Origin: Bacillota bacterium
Lineage (GTDB): Bacteria > Bacillota > Clostridia > Christensenellales > SZUA-584
DNA length: 64,000 nucleotides
Direction: 5' to 3'
Assembly (NCBI GenBank): GCA_023436115.1
Contig: JAEZKQ010000023.1
Coordinates: forward strand, 1 to 64,000
Made by a program: the position numbers and the translations under genes. Below are positions 1 to 8,974 of this stretch, piece by piece. Each line of letters begins with the position of its first letter. Position 1 is the stretch's first letter. The notes under the pieces are model-generated. The model made no database searches. It saw only the letters and a program-made list of their open reading frames with translations, and had not been told where the DNA came from.

Positions 1-156
1 GTTGTTCATGCAGGAATGGCTCCTTTCGGTAGTGTTTTGTCTGTTCAACTCAACAATACCCCGTGAGCCAGCTCCTGCATCTTTTATTTTCAAGGTTCAG
101 TGTCCAATATGTATTGTAGTCCTACAAACATTGACGAAAGTGTCTATAAAGATACA

Positions 157-186
157 TTGCCTGTATTTGCAAAAACGTGATATAAT
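157..186 (+). promoter_or_regulatory. Sigma-A-type promoter of the radical SAM operon
   Basis: TTGCCT at 157-162 and a perfect TATAAT at 181-186 are separated by 18 bases, 39 bases before the start codon at 225. Nothing else convincing is visible in bases 1-224; an open frame over 2-205 has no coding character. Confidence 0.6.
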
Positions 187-224
187 AAGATTTAGTGTAA
201 AATAGCAGACATTAAGGATCATGC

Positions 225-2060
225 ATGATTAATATTGACAAACTTGAAGAGATATTGATGAACGTCGGCAAGCCTGCGCGCTATACGGGCGGCGAGCTTG
301 GCGAAGTCAAAAAGGACGAAAAAAACGCAAAGGTGCGTTTCGCATTTTGTTTTCCCGATGTATATGAAGTGGGAATGTCGCATTTAGGAACCAGCATACT
401 CTATCATTTGCTGAACCGCATGGATGGTGTGTATGCAGAGCGGTGCTTTTCGCCTTGGCCGGATATGGAGCAAGAATTAAGAAACGCTGATTTGCCGCTC
501 TATACGTTGGAGACAAAAACGGCGCTTAATGAATTTGATATGATTGGTATCAGCCTATCTTATGAAATGTGCTATACCAATGTGCTGGCTATGCTGGAGC
601 TGGGGCGCATACCGCTGCATGCGAAAGACCGCGGCGAAGATGCCCCTATTGTTGTAGCGGGCGGCGGCTGTGTTTATAATCCGGAGCCTTTGGCCGATTT
701 TATCGACATATTCGCGGTCGGTGAAGGTGAAGAGGTATTAACCGAGCTTATTGATCTTTTCCGTACCAGCAAAAAAGAAAATAATACAAGAATTGAGTTC
801 CTAAGACGTGCTGCGACAATTGAGGGCTTGTATGTGCCATCGCTGTATGACATTGCTTATCATGCGGATGGTACTATAGAAAGCATAATCGCAAAGAACG
901 GTGCACCGGCGCGTATACGCAAACGCATACTCGAGGATTTCGATGCGGGCTATTTTCCGGAGTCGCCTATTGTCCCGTATCTCAGTGTTGTTCACGATCG
1001 CGTGACTCTCGAAGTGATGCGCGGCTGCACACGCGGCTGTCGGTTTTGTCAGGCAGGATTTATCTATCGGCCTGTGCGCGAAAGAAGCGCGGATACACTG
1101 ATAAGCCAGGCCAAACGCAATATCGCCCGGACAGGACACGAAGAAGTCTCGCTTTGTTCATTGTCCACAGGCGATTATTCACAAGTGGCGCGTCTTGTGT
1201 GCACATTATCGGACGATTTTAAAGGAACAGGCGTTTCATTGGCAGTGCCGTCGCTTCGCGTTGATTCATATGAAGGCGAATATGCGCAGCGTCTTAAAGA
1301 AGTCAGAAACACAGGGCTCACTTTTGCGCCCGAGGCAGGAACGCAGCGCCTGCGGGATATTATCAATAAAAACATCACAGAGAAGGATATCTATGACGCG
1401 GTCCGGGAAGCCTTTGAAACGGGCGCTAACGGTGTCAAGCTCTATTTTATGATGGGGCTGCCCGGTGAGACAATGGAGGATGTGCTGGGCATTGCCGATA
1501 TGGCGGCCAGGATACGCAGCATTTATTACGAGGTGCCCAAAGAGCGGCGCGGCGGCGGCTTTAAGCTGACAGTCAGCGTATCGTGCTTCGTACCCAAGCC
1601 TCATACACCGTTTCAGTGGGCCGCGCAGGACGATGTTGCCGTATTCGAGGATAAGCAGCGGCGGCTGAAAGACGCGCTTCGGTCTGTGAAGGGTGTCAAG
1701 TTCAACTGGCACGATGCGCGCCTAAGTATGCTGGAGGCCGTTTTTGCGCGCGGAGACAGACGGACATCGGTGGTGTTGGAAAACGCTTACCGACTGGGCT
1801 GCCGTTTTGACAGCTGGAAAGAGCTTTTCGACTTTAATAAATGGCTCAGCGCTTTTGAGAGTACCGGGATTGATCCAGCCTTTTATGCGGCACGCGAGAG
1901 AGGCAAAAACGAGACCCTGCCATGGGATATGATCGATACGGGACTGAGCAAAGACTATCTATGGGAAGAGAAGCAAAAGGCGGATGCAGCATCTACAACG
2001 CCGGACTGCCGCAATGGCTGCACAGGCTGCGGGCTTAAGGAAGCGGGGTTGTGCGTATGA
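225..2060 (+). CDS. B12-binding-type radical SAM protein, TIGR03960 family
   Basis: A 611-residue radical SAM protein. The iron-sulfur cluster motif CTRGCRFCQAG (CxxxCxxC) lies near residues 267-277. The N-terminal third resembles the cobalamin-binding-like domain of this family (GGGCVYNPEPLADF and a following GEGE). The C-terminus carries a second Cys-rich stretch, CRNGCTGCGLKEAGLC. The ATG at 225 has an AAGGA six bases upstream. The downstream DUF2344 gene overlaps it by ATGA; in many bacteria the two are fused or adjacent, so they probably act together. The substrate is unknown; the family has been suspected of RNA or protein modification, but nothing in this sequence decides that. Confidence 0.85.
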   Translation: MINIDKLEEILMNVGKPARYTGGELGEVKKDEKNAKVRFAFCFPDVYEVGMSHLGTSILYHLLNRMDGVYAERCFSPWPDMEQELRNADLPLYTLETKTALNEFDMIGISLSYEMCYTNVLAMLELGRIPLHAKDRGEDAPIVVAGGGCVYNPEPLADFIDIFAVGEGEEVLTELIDLFRTSKKENNTRIEFLRRAATIEGLYVPSLYDIAYHADGTIESIIAKNGAPARIRKRILEDFDAGYFPESPIVPYLSVVHDRVTLEVMRGCTRGCRFCQAGFIYRPVRERSADTLISQAKRNIARTGHEEVSLCSLSTGDYSQVARLVCTLSDDFKGTGVSLAVPSLRVDSYEGEYAQRLKEVRNTGLTFAPEAGTQRLRDIINKNITEKDIYDAVREAFETGANGVKLYFMMGLPGETMEDVLGIADMAARIRSIYYEVPKERRGGGFKLTVSVSCFVPKPHTPFQWAAQDDVAVFEDKQRRLKDALRSVKGVKFNWHDARLSMLEAVFARGDRRTSVVLENAYRLGCRFDSWKELFDFNKWLSAFESTGIDPAFYAARERGKNETLPWDMIDTGLSKDYLWEEKQKADAASTTPDCRNGCTGCGLKEAGLCV

Positions 2061-2725
2061 GAATAGGATTAGAGTTCTCCAAAACCGGCAGTGCCAAATA
2101 CATTTCGCATCTTGACTTGCAGCGTGCGTTTTCACGCGCTATAAGGCGTTCCGGATTGCCTGTCAAGCTGTCGGAAGGGTTTAACCCGCATTATATCGTT
2201 TCGTTTGCATCGGCGCTCTCGCTGGGTATAGAGAGCGATTGCGAATGTGTAGAGATGGTTGTGGCGCAACACATCACGCCCGATCAGTTTTTGATGGATA
2301 TCGCGCGTGCGCTGCCGCCGGGCCTTTTGGCAAAACGGGCAGTGCGGCTTAAAGATAATGCGCCCAAGCTGATGGCTGCGCTTTGCGAGGCCGAATATAC
2401 AATTCCGCTTGCGCATCAGAAAGTTGAGTTAGTAGAAAGCTGTGTGGAAAGCATTTTAAGCCGCAGTGAAGTGAAGGGCATTAAAGTATCGGGCGGCGTG
2501 GAAAAGGAAATCGACATACGCGCTATGATTGTATCTTTGGAAGTAACGCAAGGCAGCCTCAATATGCGGCTTATGGCATCACCGACGCAGACGCTAAAGC
2601 CAAGCATATTGCTGGATGTGATTGAAAAGGAAACAGGGCCGCTGGGGGGGCAGCTGAAAAGAACGGCGCTCTATACGCTTAAGGATGGTACAGCAGTCGA
2701 TCTTTTATCCGCATTTGCAGTGTGA
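2057..2725 (+). CDS. TIGR03936 / DUF2344 radical SAM-linked protein
   Basis: A protein of about 222 residues that begins MRIGLEFSKTGSAKYISHLDL, the characteristic opening of the DUF2344 family found beside or fused to TIGR03960 radical SAM enzymes. I place the start at the ATG at 2057, which overlaps the upstream TGA (ATGA, translational coupling); a GTG six bases earlier is a less likely alternative. The partner enzyme is directly upstream and RNase G follows after 56 bases. The molecular function is not established. The pairing suggests a substrate-binding partner of the radical SAM enzyme. Confidence 0.85.
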   Translation: MRIGLEFSKTGSAKYISHLDLQRAFSRAIRRSGLPVKLSEGFNPHYIVSFASALSLGIESDCECVEMVVAQHITPDQFLMDIARALPPGLLAKRAVRLKDNAPKLMAALCEAEYTIPLAHQKVELVESCVESILSRSEVKGIKVSGGVEKEIDIRAMIVSLEVTQGSLNMRLMASPTQTLKPSILLDVIEKETGPLGGQLKRTALYTLKDGTAVDLLSAFAV

Positions 2726-2781
2726 ATACGCGGGACGATTGGCCCGCTTAGAATAATTTTTTAATATGTTTGGAGTTTTGC

Positions 2782-4311
2782 ATGAATAAAAAAATCGTTG
2801 CGGATATCAATGCCTTAGAGGCTAGAATCGCACTGCTCGAAGACGACAAGCTCGTTGAGATTCATGTTGAGCGCCGGGGGAAAGAGCGGCTTGTAGGCAA
2901 TATCTACAAGGGACGTGTGGCCAATGTGCTGCCGGGTATGCAGGCAGCCTTTGTAGACATTGGGCTGGAACGTAACGCCTTTCTTTATGCCGGTGATATA
3001 CTCGCCGATACATCGGATTTCGAGTTTGACGCAAAGTCGGAGAGCGTGAATCTTAGGCCTAAAAAGATCGAAGAGATGGTTAAAGAGGGGCAGGAAATCG
3101 TTGTCCAGGTTTTAAAACAGCCCGGCGGTACAAAGGGAGCCCGTATTACCACGCATGTCACGCTGCCCGGACGTATGATGGTTCTGATGCCCACAGTGAA
3201 CCATGTGGGTGTGTCACGGCGTATTGAAGACGAGCTGGAACGCACACGTTTAAAAGACATACTCGAAAAAATCAAGCCCAAGGACATGGGCGTTATTGTC
3301 AGGACAGCCGCTGTGGGCAAAACAGCGGAGGATTTCGCAGGTGAGATTCGTTTTCTGGAAAGACTCTGGCAGCGCATTTTAAGCCGCAGCGAGGTGATTC
3401 GAGCGCCAAGGCTGCTGCATGCCGAGGAATCTTTGATTTTCCGCACTGTGCGTGATATGTTTACTGCCGATGTTTCCGAATTCGTGATTAACGACAGGGA
3501 CTATTACGATAAGGTGGTTGCAGTTGCGAATATCATTGCACCTTATATCAAAGACAGGGTGCGTCTTTATACAACGGGCGTGAGCATATTCGATGACTAC
3601 GGTATTCAGGCGCGTATTGACAAGGCGCTTGAAAAAAAGGTCTGGATGAAAAACGGTGCCTATATCATCATCGACGAGACTGAGGCGCTGACGGTCATTG
3701 ACGTGAATACGGGCAAGTTTGTGGGCGACAACAATCTGCAGGAAACGATACTCGAGGTGAATATTGAAGCCGCTAAGGAGATTGCCCGCCAACTGCGCCT
3801 GCGCGATATCAGCGGTATCATCGTTATCGATTTTATCGATATGGAAGTGGAAGGCAACAAGCAAAAGGTTGTGAGCGCGCTCGAAGATGCGCTGGCTAAA
3901 GACCGGACCAAGACAAACGTTCTGGGCATTACGGGACTGGGGCTTGTTGAGATGACGCGAAAAAAGGTAAGGCGAAAGCTCTCCAGCATTGTCAAGCGTA
4001 CCTGCCCCTACTGCGGCGGCAGCGGTCTTGTGGACAGCGAAGAAACAACAGCCATGAATATACGGCGTATGATACAGCGTCAAACGGCGAACACGGATAT
4101 TAAGGAATATCTGATCGAGGTGAGCCCGCTCGTAGCCAAATATATCGAAAGCAAGAACGAATCGGAAACACCCATACTACCCAAGGTTGACGGTGTTAAG
4201 TTCTATATCATGTCGACCGAGGCGATGCACATTGCGGACTATAAGGTTATCGAGATTGCGTCGCAGAAGGAACGTGAAAAGCTGTTGGGCAAAGCCAAGG
4301 TGTTTTGTTGA
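2782..4311 (+). CDS. rng: Ribonuclease E/G family endoribonuclease
   Basis: A 509-residue RNase G-type enzyme, close to the usual length of RNase G and without the long C-terminal scaffold of RNase E. It has an N-terminal S1 RNA-binding domain (around residues 35-120, including GNIYKGRVANVLPGMQAAFV), catalytic acidic residues in TVIDVNTGKF and IIVIDFIDME, and the CPYCGGSG zinc-link motif near residue 410. It would cleave single-stranded AU-rich RNA in rRNA maturation and mRNA decay. I chose ATG 2782 because GGAG at 2772-2775 is correctly spaced; an upstream TTG at 2770 would overlap that site. The genes for L21 and L27 follow, a common arrangement in Firmicutes. Confidence 0.93.
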   Translation: MNKKIVADINALEARIALLEDDKLVEIHVERRGKERLVGNIYKGRVANVLPGMQAAFVDIGLERNAFLYAGDILADTSDFEFDAKSESVNLRPKKIEEMVKEGQEIVVQVLKQPGGTKGARITTHVTLPGRMMVLMPTVNHVGVSRRIEDELERTRLKDILEKIKPKDMGVIVRTAAVGKTAEDFAGEIRFLERLWQRILSRSEVIRAPRLLHAEESLIFRTVRDMFTADVSEFVINDRDYYDKVVAVANIIAPYIKDRVRLYTTGVSIFDDYGIQARIDKALEKKVWMKNGAYIIIDETEALTVIDVNTGKFVGDNNLQETILEVNIEAAKEIARQLRLRDISGIIVIDFIDMEVEGNKQKVVSALEDALAKDRTKTNVLGITGLGLVEMTRKKVRRKLSSIVKRTCPYCGGSGLVDSEETTAMNIRRMIQRQTANTDIKEYLIEVSPLVAKYIESKNESETPILPKVDGVKFYIMSTEAMHIADYKVIEIASQKEREKLLGKAKVFC

Positions 4312-4321
4312 CAGTTTTAAG

Positions 4322-4423
4322 TGTTTGTGATATTATTTTTTACTGAGCCGCACGAAAATGGTGCTTAAATGCCGGATTACCCGGATACCATCACGGCGAG
4401 ACTGGGAAGAGGAGGTAAGCAGC
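4322..4423 (+). ncRNA. Candidate L21 leader RNA (ribosomal protein autoregulation)
   Basis: About 110 untranslated bases separate rng from rplU. They contain GC-rich complementary segments (around 4348-4385, including the TGCCGGATTACCCGG stretch) and end in a strong GGAGG at 4411-4415. Firmicutes commonly carry an L21 leader at exactly this position, and the size and location fit. I did not align it to the family, so the assignment rests on position and on the visible structure. Confidence 0.45.
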
Positions 4424-4759
4424 ATGTACGCAATTTTTGAGACAGGCGGGAAGCAGTATAAAGCGGCCAAGGGTGACATTGTTTTTGTTGAAAAACTGGA
4501 CAGCGAACCCGGCAAACAGGTCAGCTTTGATGCGCTGGTTGTAGCGGATGGAGATAACATTCAGATCGGTACACCCATCGTCAAAGGCGCAAAGGTGAAA
4601 GCCAAAGTGATTGAACATGGCAAAGAGAAAAAGATTGTCACGTTTAAGTATAAGCCCAAGAGAAATTTCCGCAAAAAGCAAGGCCACAGGCAGCCGTTCA
4701 CAAAGATAAAGATTACGAGCATTGCCACAGCCAAGGAAAAAGAAGAAGCGGCGGAGTAG
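4424..4759 (+). CDS. rplU: 50S ribosomal protein L21
   Basis: An L21 protein of 111 residues. It starts MYAIFETGGKQYKAAKGD and contains the conserved RRNA-binding basic segment KYKPKRNFRKKQGHRQPFT. The ATG at 4424 follows GGAGG with normal spacing; an open frame that begins further upstream only reads through the leader. L27 follows after 34 bases. The gene for the Prp protease, which in many Firmicutes lies between L21 and L27, is absent here. Confidence 0.97.
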   Translation: MYAIFETGGKQYKAAKGDIVFVEKLDSEPGKQVSFDALVVADGDNIQIGTPIVKGAKVKAKVIEHGKEKKIVTFKYKPKRNFRKKQGHRQPFTKIKITSIATAKEKEEAAE

Positions 4760-4793
4760 GAAAATCCCTTAAGGAAAGCGAGGTGCAATTTTA

Positions 4794-5048
4794 ATGGCAC
4801 ATAAGAAAGGTGTAGGCAGTTCCAGAAACGGTCGGGACAGCGAGAGCAAACGCCTCGGCGTCAAACGCGGCGACGGTCAGTTTGTGCTTGCGGGTAACAT
4901 ACTCGTGCGCCAGCGGGGAACCAAATTCTACCCCGGTAATAATGTTGATATCGGCGGAGACGATACATTATTTTCGCTGATTGACGGTAACGTCAAGTTT
5001 GAGCGCAAGGGCCGTGATAAAAAACAGGTCAGCGTGTATCCCAGCTGA
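4794..5048 (+). CDS. rpmA: 50S ribosomal protein L27 without the Firmicutes N-terminal extension
   Basis: An 84-residue L27 that begins directly MAHKKGVGSSRNGRDSESKR. Most Bacilli and many Clostridia encode a short N-terminal leader ending in LQFF that the Prp protease removes. Here the codons in frame before the ATG read back to a TAA at 4770-4772 and encode no such motif, and no prp gene is present between rplU and rpmA. The N-terminus of L27 reaches the peptidyl transferase centre, so this organism evidently makes it mature from the start. The GCGAGG at 4778-4783 is the ribosome site. Confidence 0.97.
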   Translation: MAHKKGVGSSRNGRDSESKRLGVKRGDGQFVLAGNILVRQRGTKFYPGNNVDIGGDDTLFSLIDGNVKFERKGRDKKQVSVYPS

Positions 5049-5070
5049 CAAACTATTATGCAATTTTAAG

Positions 5071-5104
5071 CAGGCTTTGCATGAGCAGGGCCTGTTTTGT
5101 TTTG
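5071..5104 (+). terminator. Intrinsic terminator after rpmA
   Basis: CAGGC at 5071-5075 can pair with GCCTG at 5090-5094 and is followed by TTTTGTTTTG. It ends the rng-rplU-rpmA transcription unit. Confidence 0.65.
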
Positions 5105-5185
5105 TAAATTTCCGATAAGCAATTTTTGTAAAGTGGGTTTTAATGAATAACACTTATGGAGCAGGGTGTACATGCATGTAAAACA

Positions 5186-5194
5186 TGCTATAAT
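5186..5194 (+). promoter_or_regulatory. Extended -10 promoter of the DAHP synthase gene
   Basis: TGCTATAAT is an extended -10 element about 50 bases before the start codon. No good -35 is visible. The near-palindrome ACATGCATGT at 5170-5179 lies just upstream and could bind a regulator. Confidence 0.5.
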
Positions 5195-5244
5195 GATTTT
5201 TAACTATGCATAGATTGTAAGTGCATTCGAAACAGAGGAAACAT

Positions 5245-6273
5245 ATGAATATAGAGCGAATCAAACACATACCGACTGCCGAGCAGATCATAGAGCAGAT
5301 ACCGTTCCCTGAACACTTAAAAAAGATTAAAGCACAACGGGATCAGGATATTAAAAACGTATTTGAAAGCAAGGATTCAAGGTTTATACTTGTGATCGGC
5401 CCGTGCAGCGCCGACCATGAGGATTCCGTATGCGATTATATAGAGCGGCTTGCCAAAGTTCAGGAACAGGTAAGTGGCCAAATACTTATCATACCGAGAA
5501 TTTATACAAACAAGCCAAGAACCACGGGCGAAGGCTACAAGGGCATGGTCCACCAGCCCGACCCCAGCAATAAGCCGGATCTGTATGAAGGCATCAAGGC
5601 AATACGCAAGCTGCATATTAAAGCGCTGTCTCAGTTTCACATGCCTGCCGCGGACGAGATGCTTTATCCGGAGAACTATGTGTATCTGGCGGACGTATTG
5701 GCTTATAACGCTGTTGGTGCAAGATCGGTGGAAAACCAGCAGCACAGGCTCACGGCAAGCGGCGTGAGTACGCCGGTCGGTATGAAAAATCCGACTAGCG
5801 GCGATCTTTCTGTAGTGCTCAATTCCATTAAAGCTGCGCAGATGGGCCACACCTTTATTTATAACGGGTGGGAAGTAAAGACCTCGGGCAATCCATATAC
5901 ACATGCGATACTGCGCGGTGCGGTAAGCCCCGACGGCCGCAGTATCCCCAATTATCATTATGAGGATCTTTATCTTTTTGCCCAAAGCTATAGCGAGCAG
6001 AAGCTTAAAAACCCTGCCATATTGGTGGATACAAACCACGCCAATTCCATGAAGCGGTTTTTTGAGCAGCCAAGGATCGCGCGCGAAGTCATGATGAGCC
6101 GCAAATATGACAGGCTGCTTGCCAATATGATTAAAGGGCTTATGATTGAAAGCTATATCGAAGAAGGAAACCAATGTATCGGTGAACACATATACGGTAA
6201 GTCCATCACCGATGCATGTCTTGGATGGGACGATACACAGCGGTTGATATACGATATTGCAGAAGGCTTGTAA
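5245..6273 (+). CDS. aroF: 3-deoxy-7-phosphoheptulonate synthase, type I (AroG class)
   Basis: A 342-residue enzyme condensing phosphoenolpyruvate and erythrose 4-phosphate, the first step of the shikimate pathway. It matches the enterobacterial AroF/G/H class rather than the shorter Bacillus type: IGPCSADHEDS, PRTTGEGYKG, GARSVENQQHR, PVGMKNPTSGD, DTNHANSMKRF, EGNQCIGE and YGKSITDACLGW. The ATG at 5245 has AGAGG six bases upstream; an in-frame GTG at 5221 lacks one. No regulatory domain is fused. AroF, AroG and AroH cannot be told apart here, so the symbol is provisional. Confidence 0.9.
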   Translation: MNIERIKHIPTAEQIIEQIPFPEHLKKIKAQRDQDIKNVFESKDSRFILVIGPCSADHEDSVCDYIERLAKVQEQVSGQILIIPRIYTNKPRTTGEGYKGMVHQPDPSNKPDLYEGIKAIRKLHIKALSQFHMPAADEMLYPENYVYLADVLAYNAVGARSVENQQHRLTASGVSTPVGMKNPTSGDLSVVLNSIKAAQMGHTFIYNGWEVKTSGNPYTHAILRGAVSPDGRSIPNYHYEDLYLFAQSYSEQKLKNPAILVDTNHANSMKRFFEQPRIAREVMMSRKYDRLLANMIKGLMIESYIEEGNQCIGEHIYGKSITDACLGWDDTQRLIYDIAEGL

Positions 6274-6285
6274 AAAATCCATTAT

Positions 6286-7137
6286 ATGAATATACAATAC
6301 GGTAATAAAAGCGTTACTTTTAATAACATCCCATATTTTTCGCTCGAACAGTGCCTATGCTGCGGGCAGGCCTTCCGCTGGAAGCAAAAAGGCAACGGCT
6401 TTAGCGGAGTTGCACTGGGACGCAGCGTATATGCGGAACAAAACGGTGCAAAATTAACGCTCTGCGGTGTGGATAAAAATGCTGTAAACGAGTTTATCCG
6501 GTATTTTGATTTGGACCGTGACTATGGTGCCATACAGGCGAGCTTTGCAAAAGACCCTTTTCTGAGTGAGGGAATATCGTACGCCAGCGGACTTCGCGTC
6601 ATGAGGCAGCCGCTGTTTGAAACACTGATATCTTTTATCATATCGGCCAATAACAATGTGGGGCGTATTACGCGCATCATCGAAACGATTTGTCATAAAT
6701 ATGGAAAGCCGATTGGAGAAAACTTTGATTTTCCGACACCTGAGGAGCTGGCAGCGCTGAAGCCGGAAGATTTAAAGGCATGCGGTGCAGGTTATCGGGC
6801 GGATTTTATAATTGGGACGGCGAAGATGGTATGCGACGGCTTTAACCTGGAATCTGTTGCGAAAATGCCATATGAACAGGCGCGCGCGGCGCTGACAGCT
6901 CTGCCCGGTGTTGGGCTTAAAGTGGCGGACTGTGTCGCTTTGTATGGCATGGGTTTTATGGAAGCTTTCCCCGCAGATGTCTGGATGCGGCGCGTGATCT
7001 GCGGTGTGTATGGCTACACTGGAAAAAATGATAAGGATTTAAGACAATTCGTGGATGCCACATTCGGGAGTAACGCTGGGATTGCCCAGCAGTATCTTTT
7101 TCATTACGCGCGCCACCATAAAGAGACGGTCTGCTAA
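6286..7137 (+). CDS. ogg: 8-oxoguanine DNA glycosylase / AP lyase (OGG1-like)
   Basis: A 283-residue OGG1-type base-excision repair enzyme. The N-terminal OGG_N domain contains CCGQAFRWK. The HhH-GPD domain covers roughly residues 110-280, with the hairpin LPGVGLKVADCVALYG, whose lysine is the expected Schiff-base nucleophile, followed by the catalytic aspartate in FPADVWMRR. It removes oxidised guanine from DNA. The start lies 12 bases after the DAHP synthase stop, so the two are probably co-transcribed although unrelated in function. No clear ribosome site precedes it. Confidence 0.92.
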   Translation: MNIQYGNKSVTFNNIPYFSLEQCLCCGQAFRWKQKGNGFSGVALGRSVYAEQNGAKLTLCGVDKNAVNEFIRYFDLDRDYGAIQASFAKDPFLSEGISYASGLRVMRQPLFETLISFIISANNNVGRITRIIETICHKYGKPIGENFDFPTPEELAALKPEDLKACGAGYRADFIIGTAKMVCDGFNLESVAKMPYEQARAALTALPGVGLKVADCVALYGMGFMEAFPADVWMRRVICGVYGYTGKNDKDLRQFVDATFGSNAGIAQQYLFHYARHHKETVC

Positions 7138-7263
7138 AACAAAAAAAGCTTAGAACAAATATCGCATATATTAAATGTCACATTGCAAAAATGCTATGCT
7201 TAGCGGCAGAATTAATGCATTTTATGCTTATCTATATTGCGCCTATTAATCATTAGATATCGG

Positions 7264-7292
7264 TTGGGTCAATACTATTAAACGAGGATAAT
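7264..7292 (+). promoter_or_regulatory. Possible promoter in the 355-base gap before the DUF1538 gene
   Basis: TTGGGT and GATAAT are separated by 17 bases. If used, the transcript would have a leader of about 200 bases. The rest of 7138-7492 is AT-rich and I see no riboswitch or gene in it. Confidence 0.35.
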
Positions 7293-7492
7293 GTAAAAAA
7301 ATCCTTATGTTTGAGCGATGAGATTTTTATAATGGTGAACAAACTATGAAAAGGGTGTGCATGATTTGCACGGCCTCCAAATTATATGTTAAGATAAGAT
7401 AAAGTTATTTAATTATTATCAGTCATTTCTAAAATTGAAGTTATAATATTGATAATATAGTTTAAAAGAATTTTAAGAAAGGAGCCGCGAAG

Positions 7493-8971
7493 TTGAATGA
7501 GTTCGTAAATAAAATCAAGGAGGTCTGCTTTGCAGTACTTCCGATTGCTGTCATCGTACTTCTTTTAAATTTCTTTGTGTCTCCGATTGAGCCGATTTTC
7601 CTGATTAGATTTTTGATAGGAACCGTGTTTATCATCATAGGGCTATCAATATTTTTATTTGGTATAGATATTGGTGTTGCACAGGTGGGCGACCACTTGG
7701 GCAAGCTCATTACAAAACCCAACAAGCTGTTATTTGTGATATTGGGGGGCTTATTCTTAGGTTTTTTCATATCAGTTGCCGAGCCTGATCTGCACATACT
7801 GGCCAATCAGGTGGATTCTGTGACTGCCGGAACGATTCCGCAAATCACGATCGTTATTGTCGTATCCATAGGTATTGCAGTGATGCTTGCAGCCGGCCTA
7901 GGCAGAATACTATATGGAATACCTTTGTATATTATTCTGATTGTTTTATATTCGATTATTCTGGTTTTGTCACTATTTACTTCTCCGGCTTTCTTAGCCA
8001 TTTCGTTTGATGCCTCGGGTGCGACAACAGGCGCATTAACTGTTCCTTTTATTCTCGCGCTTGCACTGGGCGTGACGGCGATGAAAAGGGACAGCAAAGG
8101 TGCTGAAAAAGACAGCTTTGGACTTGTGGCAATAGCGTCTACAGGCGCGATCATTGCGGTGATGGTCATGAGCATTATAACGGGGCAGGAGGAGGTTGTT
8201 GGCAACACCCAAGCATCAGCACAGGAATCGCTGTCGGTAATAGCGCCATTTATAAGGCAGCTGCCTCATTCGATAAAAGAAACGGCCTTTGCTTTGGCAC
8301 CGCTGGTTGCTATTTTTCTGGTGTTTCAATTCGTAAAGCTGAAGCTGCACAAACATGAGACCCGTAAAATACTATTTGGCTTAGCATATACATACCTCGG
8401 CCTCATGCTGTTTATGACGGGAGTTAATGCAGGGTTTATGGATGTTGGTGCTATGATGGGTTATAATATAGCAACAATGAACAACCCTGTGCTTTTAGTG
8501 GGCGTTGGTTTTGTATTGGGGCTGGTGACAGTTCTGGCCGAGCCGGCTGTTCATGTCCTTGCTGACCAGATTGAAGACGTGACAAGCGGCTCTGTCAAAC
8601 GTGCTTTTGTCTTTTCGGCCTTGTGTATCGGTGTCGGGCTGGCGGTTATGCTTTCTATGATGCGTGTACTTATTCCGGAATTAAGTCTATGGCATATTTT
8701 GCTGCCGGGATATATTATATCTTTGGCGCTTGCTGTTTTTGGCCCGAAATTGTTTGTAGGTATCGCATTTGATGCGGGCGGCGTGGCAACAGGGCCTATG
8801 ACGGCAACATTTATTCTGGCTTTTGCGCAAGGCGCAGCAGACGGGACGGCGAGTGCCAATGTGTTGGTAGACGGTTTTGGTATCATTGCTTTGATTGCTT
8901 TGACACCGATTATTACGCTTCAGATATTGGGACTTATATACCAGAGAAAGTCAAAGAAAAGGAGTAAGTAG
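7493..8971 (+). CDS. Duplicated DUF1538 membrane protein, putative transporter or channel
   Basis: A 492-residue polytopic membrane protein made of two DUF1538 halves. The repeat is visible directly: VGDHLGKL...AEPDLHILANQVDSVTAG in the first half matches MDVGAMMGY...AEPAVHVLADQIEDVTSG in the second, and ISFDASGATTGALTVPFILALA matches IAFDAGGVATGPMTATFILAFA. About 12 or more hydrophobic segments are present. The start is a TTG at 7493 with GGAG eight bases upstream; no in-frame ATG is nearby. The neighbour three bases downstream is a double PII-like protein, so this membrane protein may be gated by PII as AmtB is by GlnK. The transported substrate is not known. Confidence 0.85.
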   Translation: MNEFVNKIKEVCFAVLPIAVIVLLLNFFVSPIEPIFLIRFLIGTVFIIIGLSIFLFGIDIGVAQVGDHLGKLITKPNKLLFVILGGLFLGFFISVAEPDLHILANQVDSVTAGTIPQITIVIVVSIGIAVMLAAGLGRILYGIPLYIILIVLYSIILVLSLFTSPAFLAISFDASGATTGALTVPFILALALGVTAMKRDSKGAEKDSFGLVAIASTGAIIAVMVMSIITGQEEVVGNTQASAQESLSVIAPFIRQLPHSIKETAFALAPLVAIFLVFQFVKLKLHKHETRKILFGLAYTYLGLMLFMTGVNAGFMDVGAMMGYNIATMNNPVLLVGVGFVLGLVTVLAEPAVHVLADQIEDVTSGSVKRAFVFSALCIGVGLAVMLSMMRVLIPELSLWHILLPGYIISLALAVFGPKLFVGIAFDAGGVATGPMTATFILAFAQGAADGTASANVLVDGFGIIALIALTPIITLQILGLIYQRKSKKRSK

Positions 8972-8974
8972 TCA

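Noticed and set aside
2..205. Open frame of 67 codons at the window start
   Set aside because: No ribosome site, no coding-like composition, and it overlaps the promoter at 157-186.
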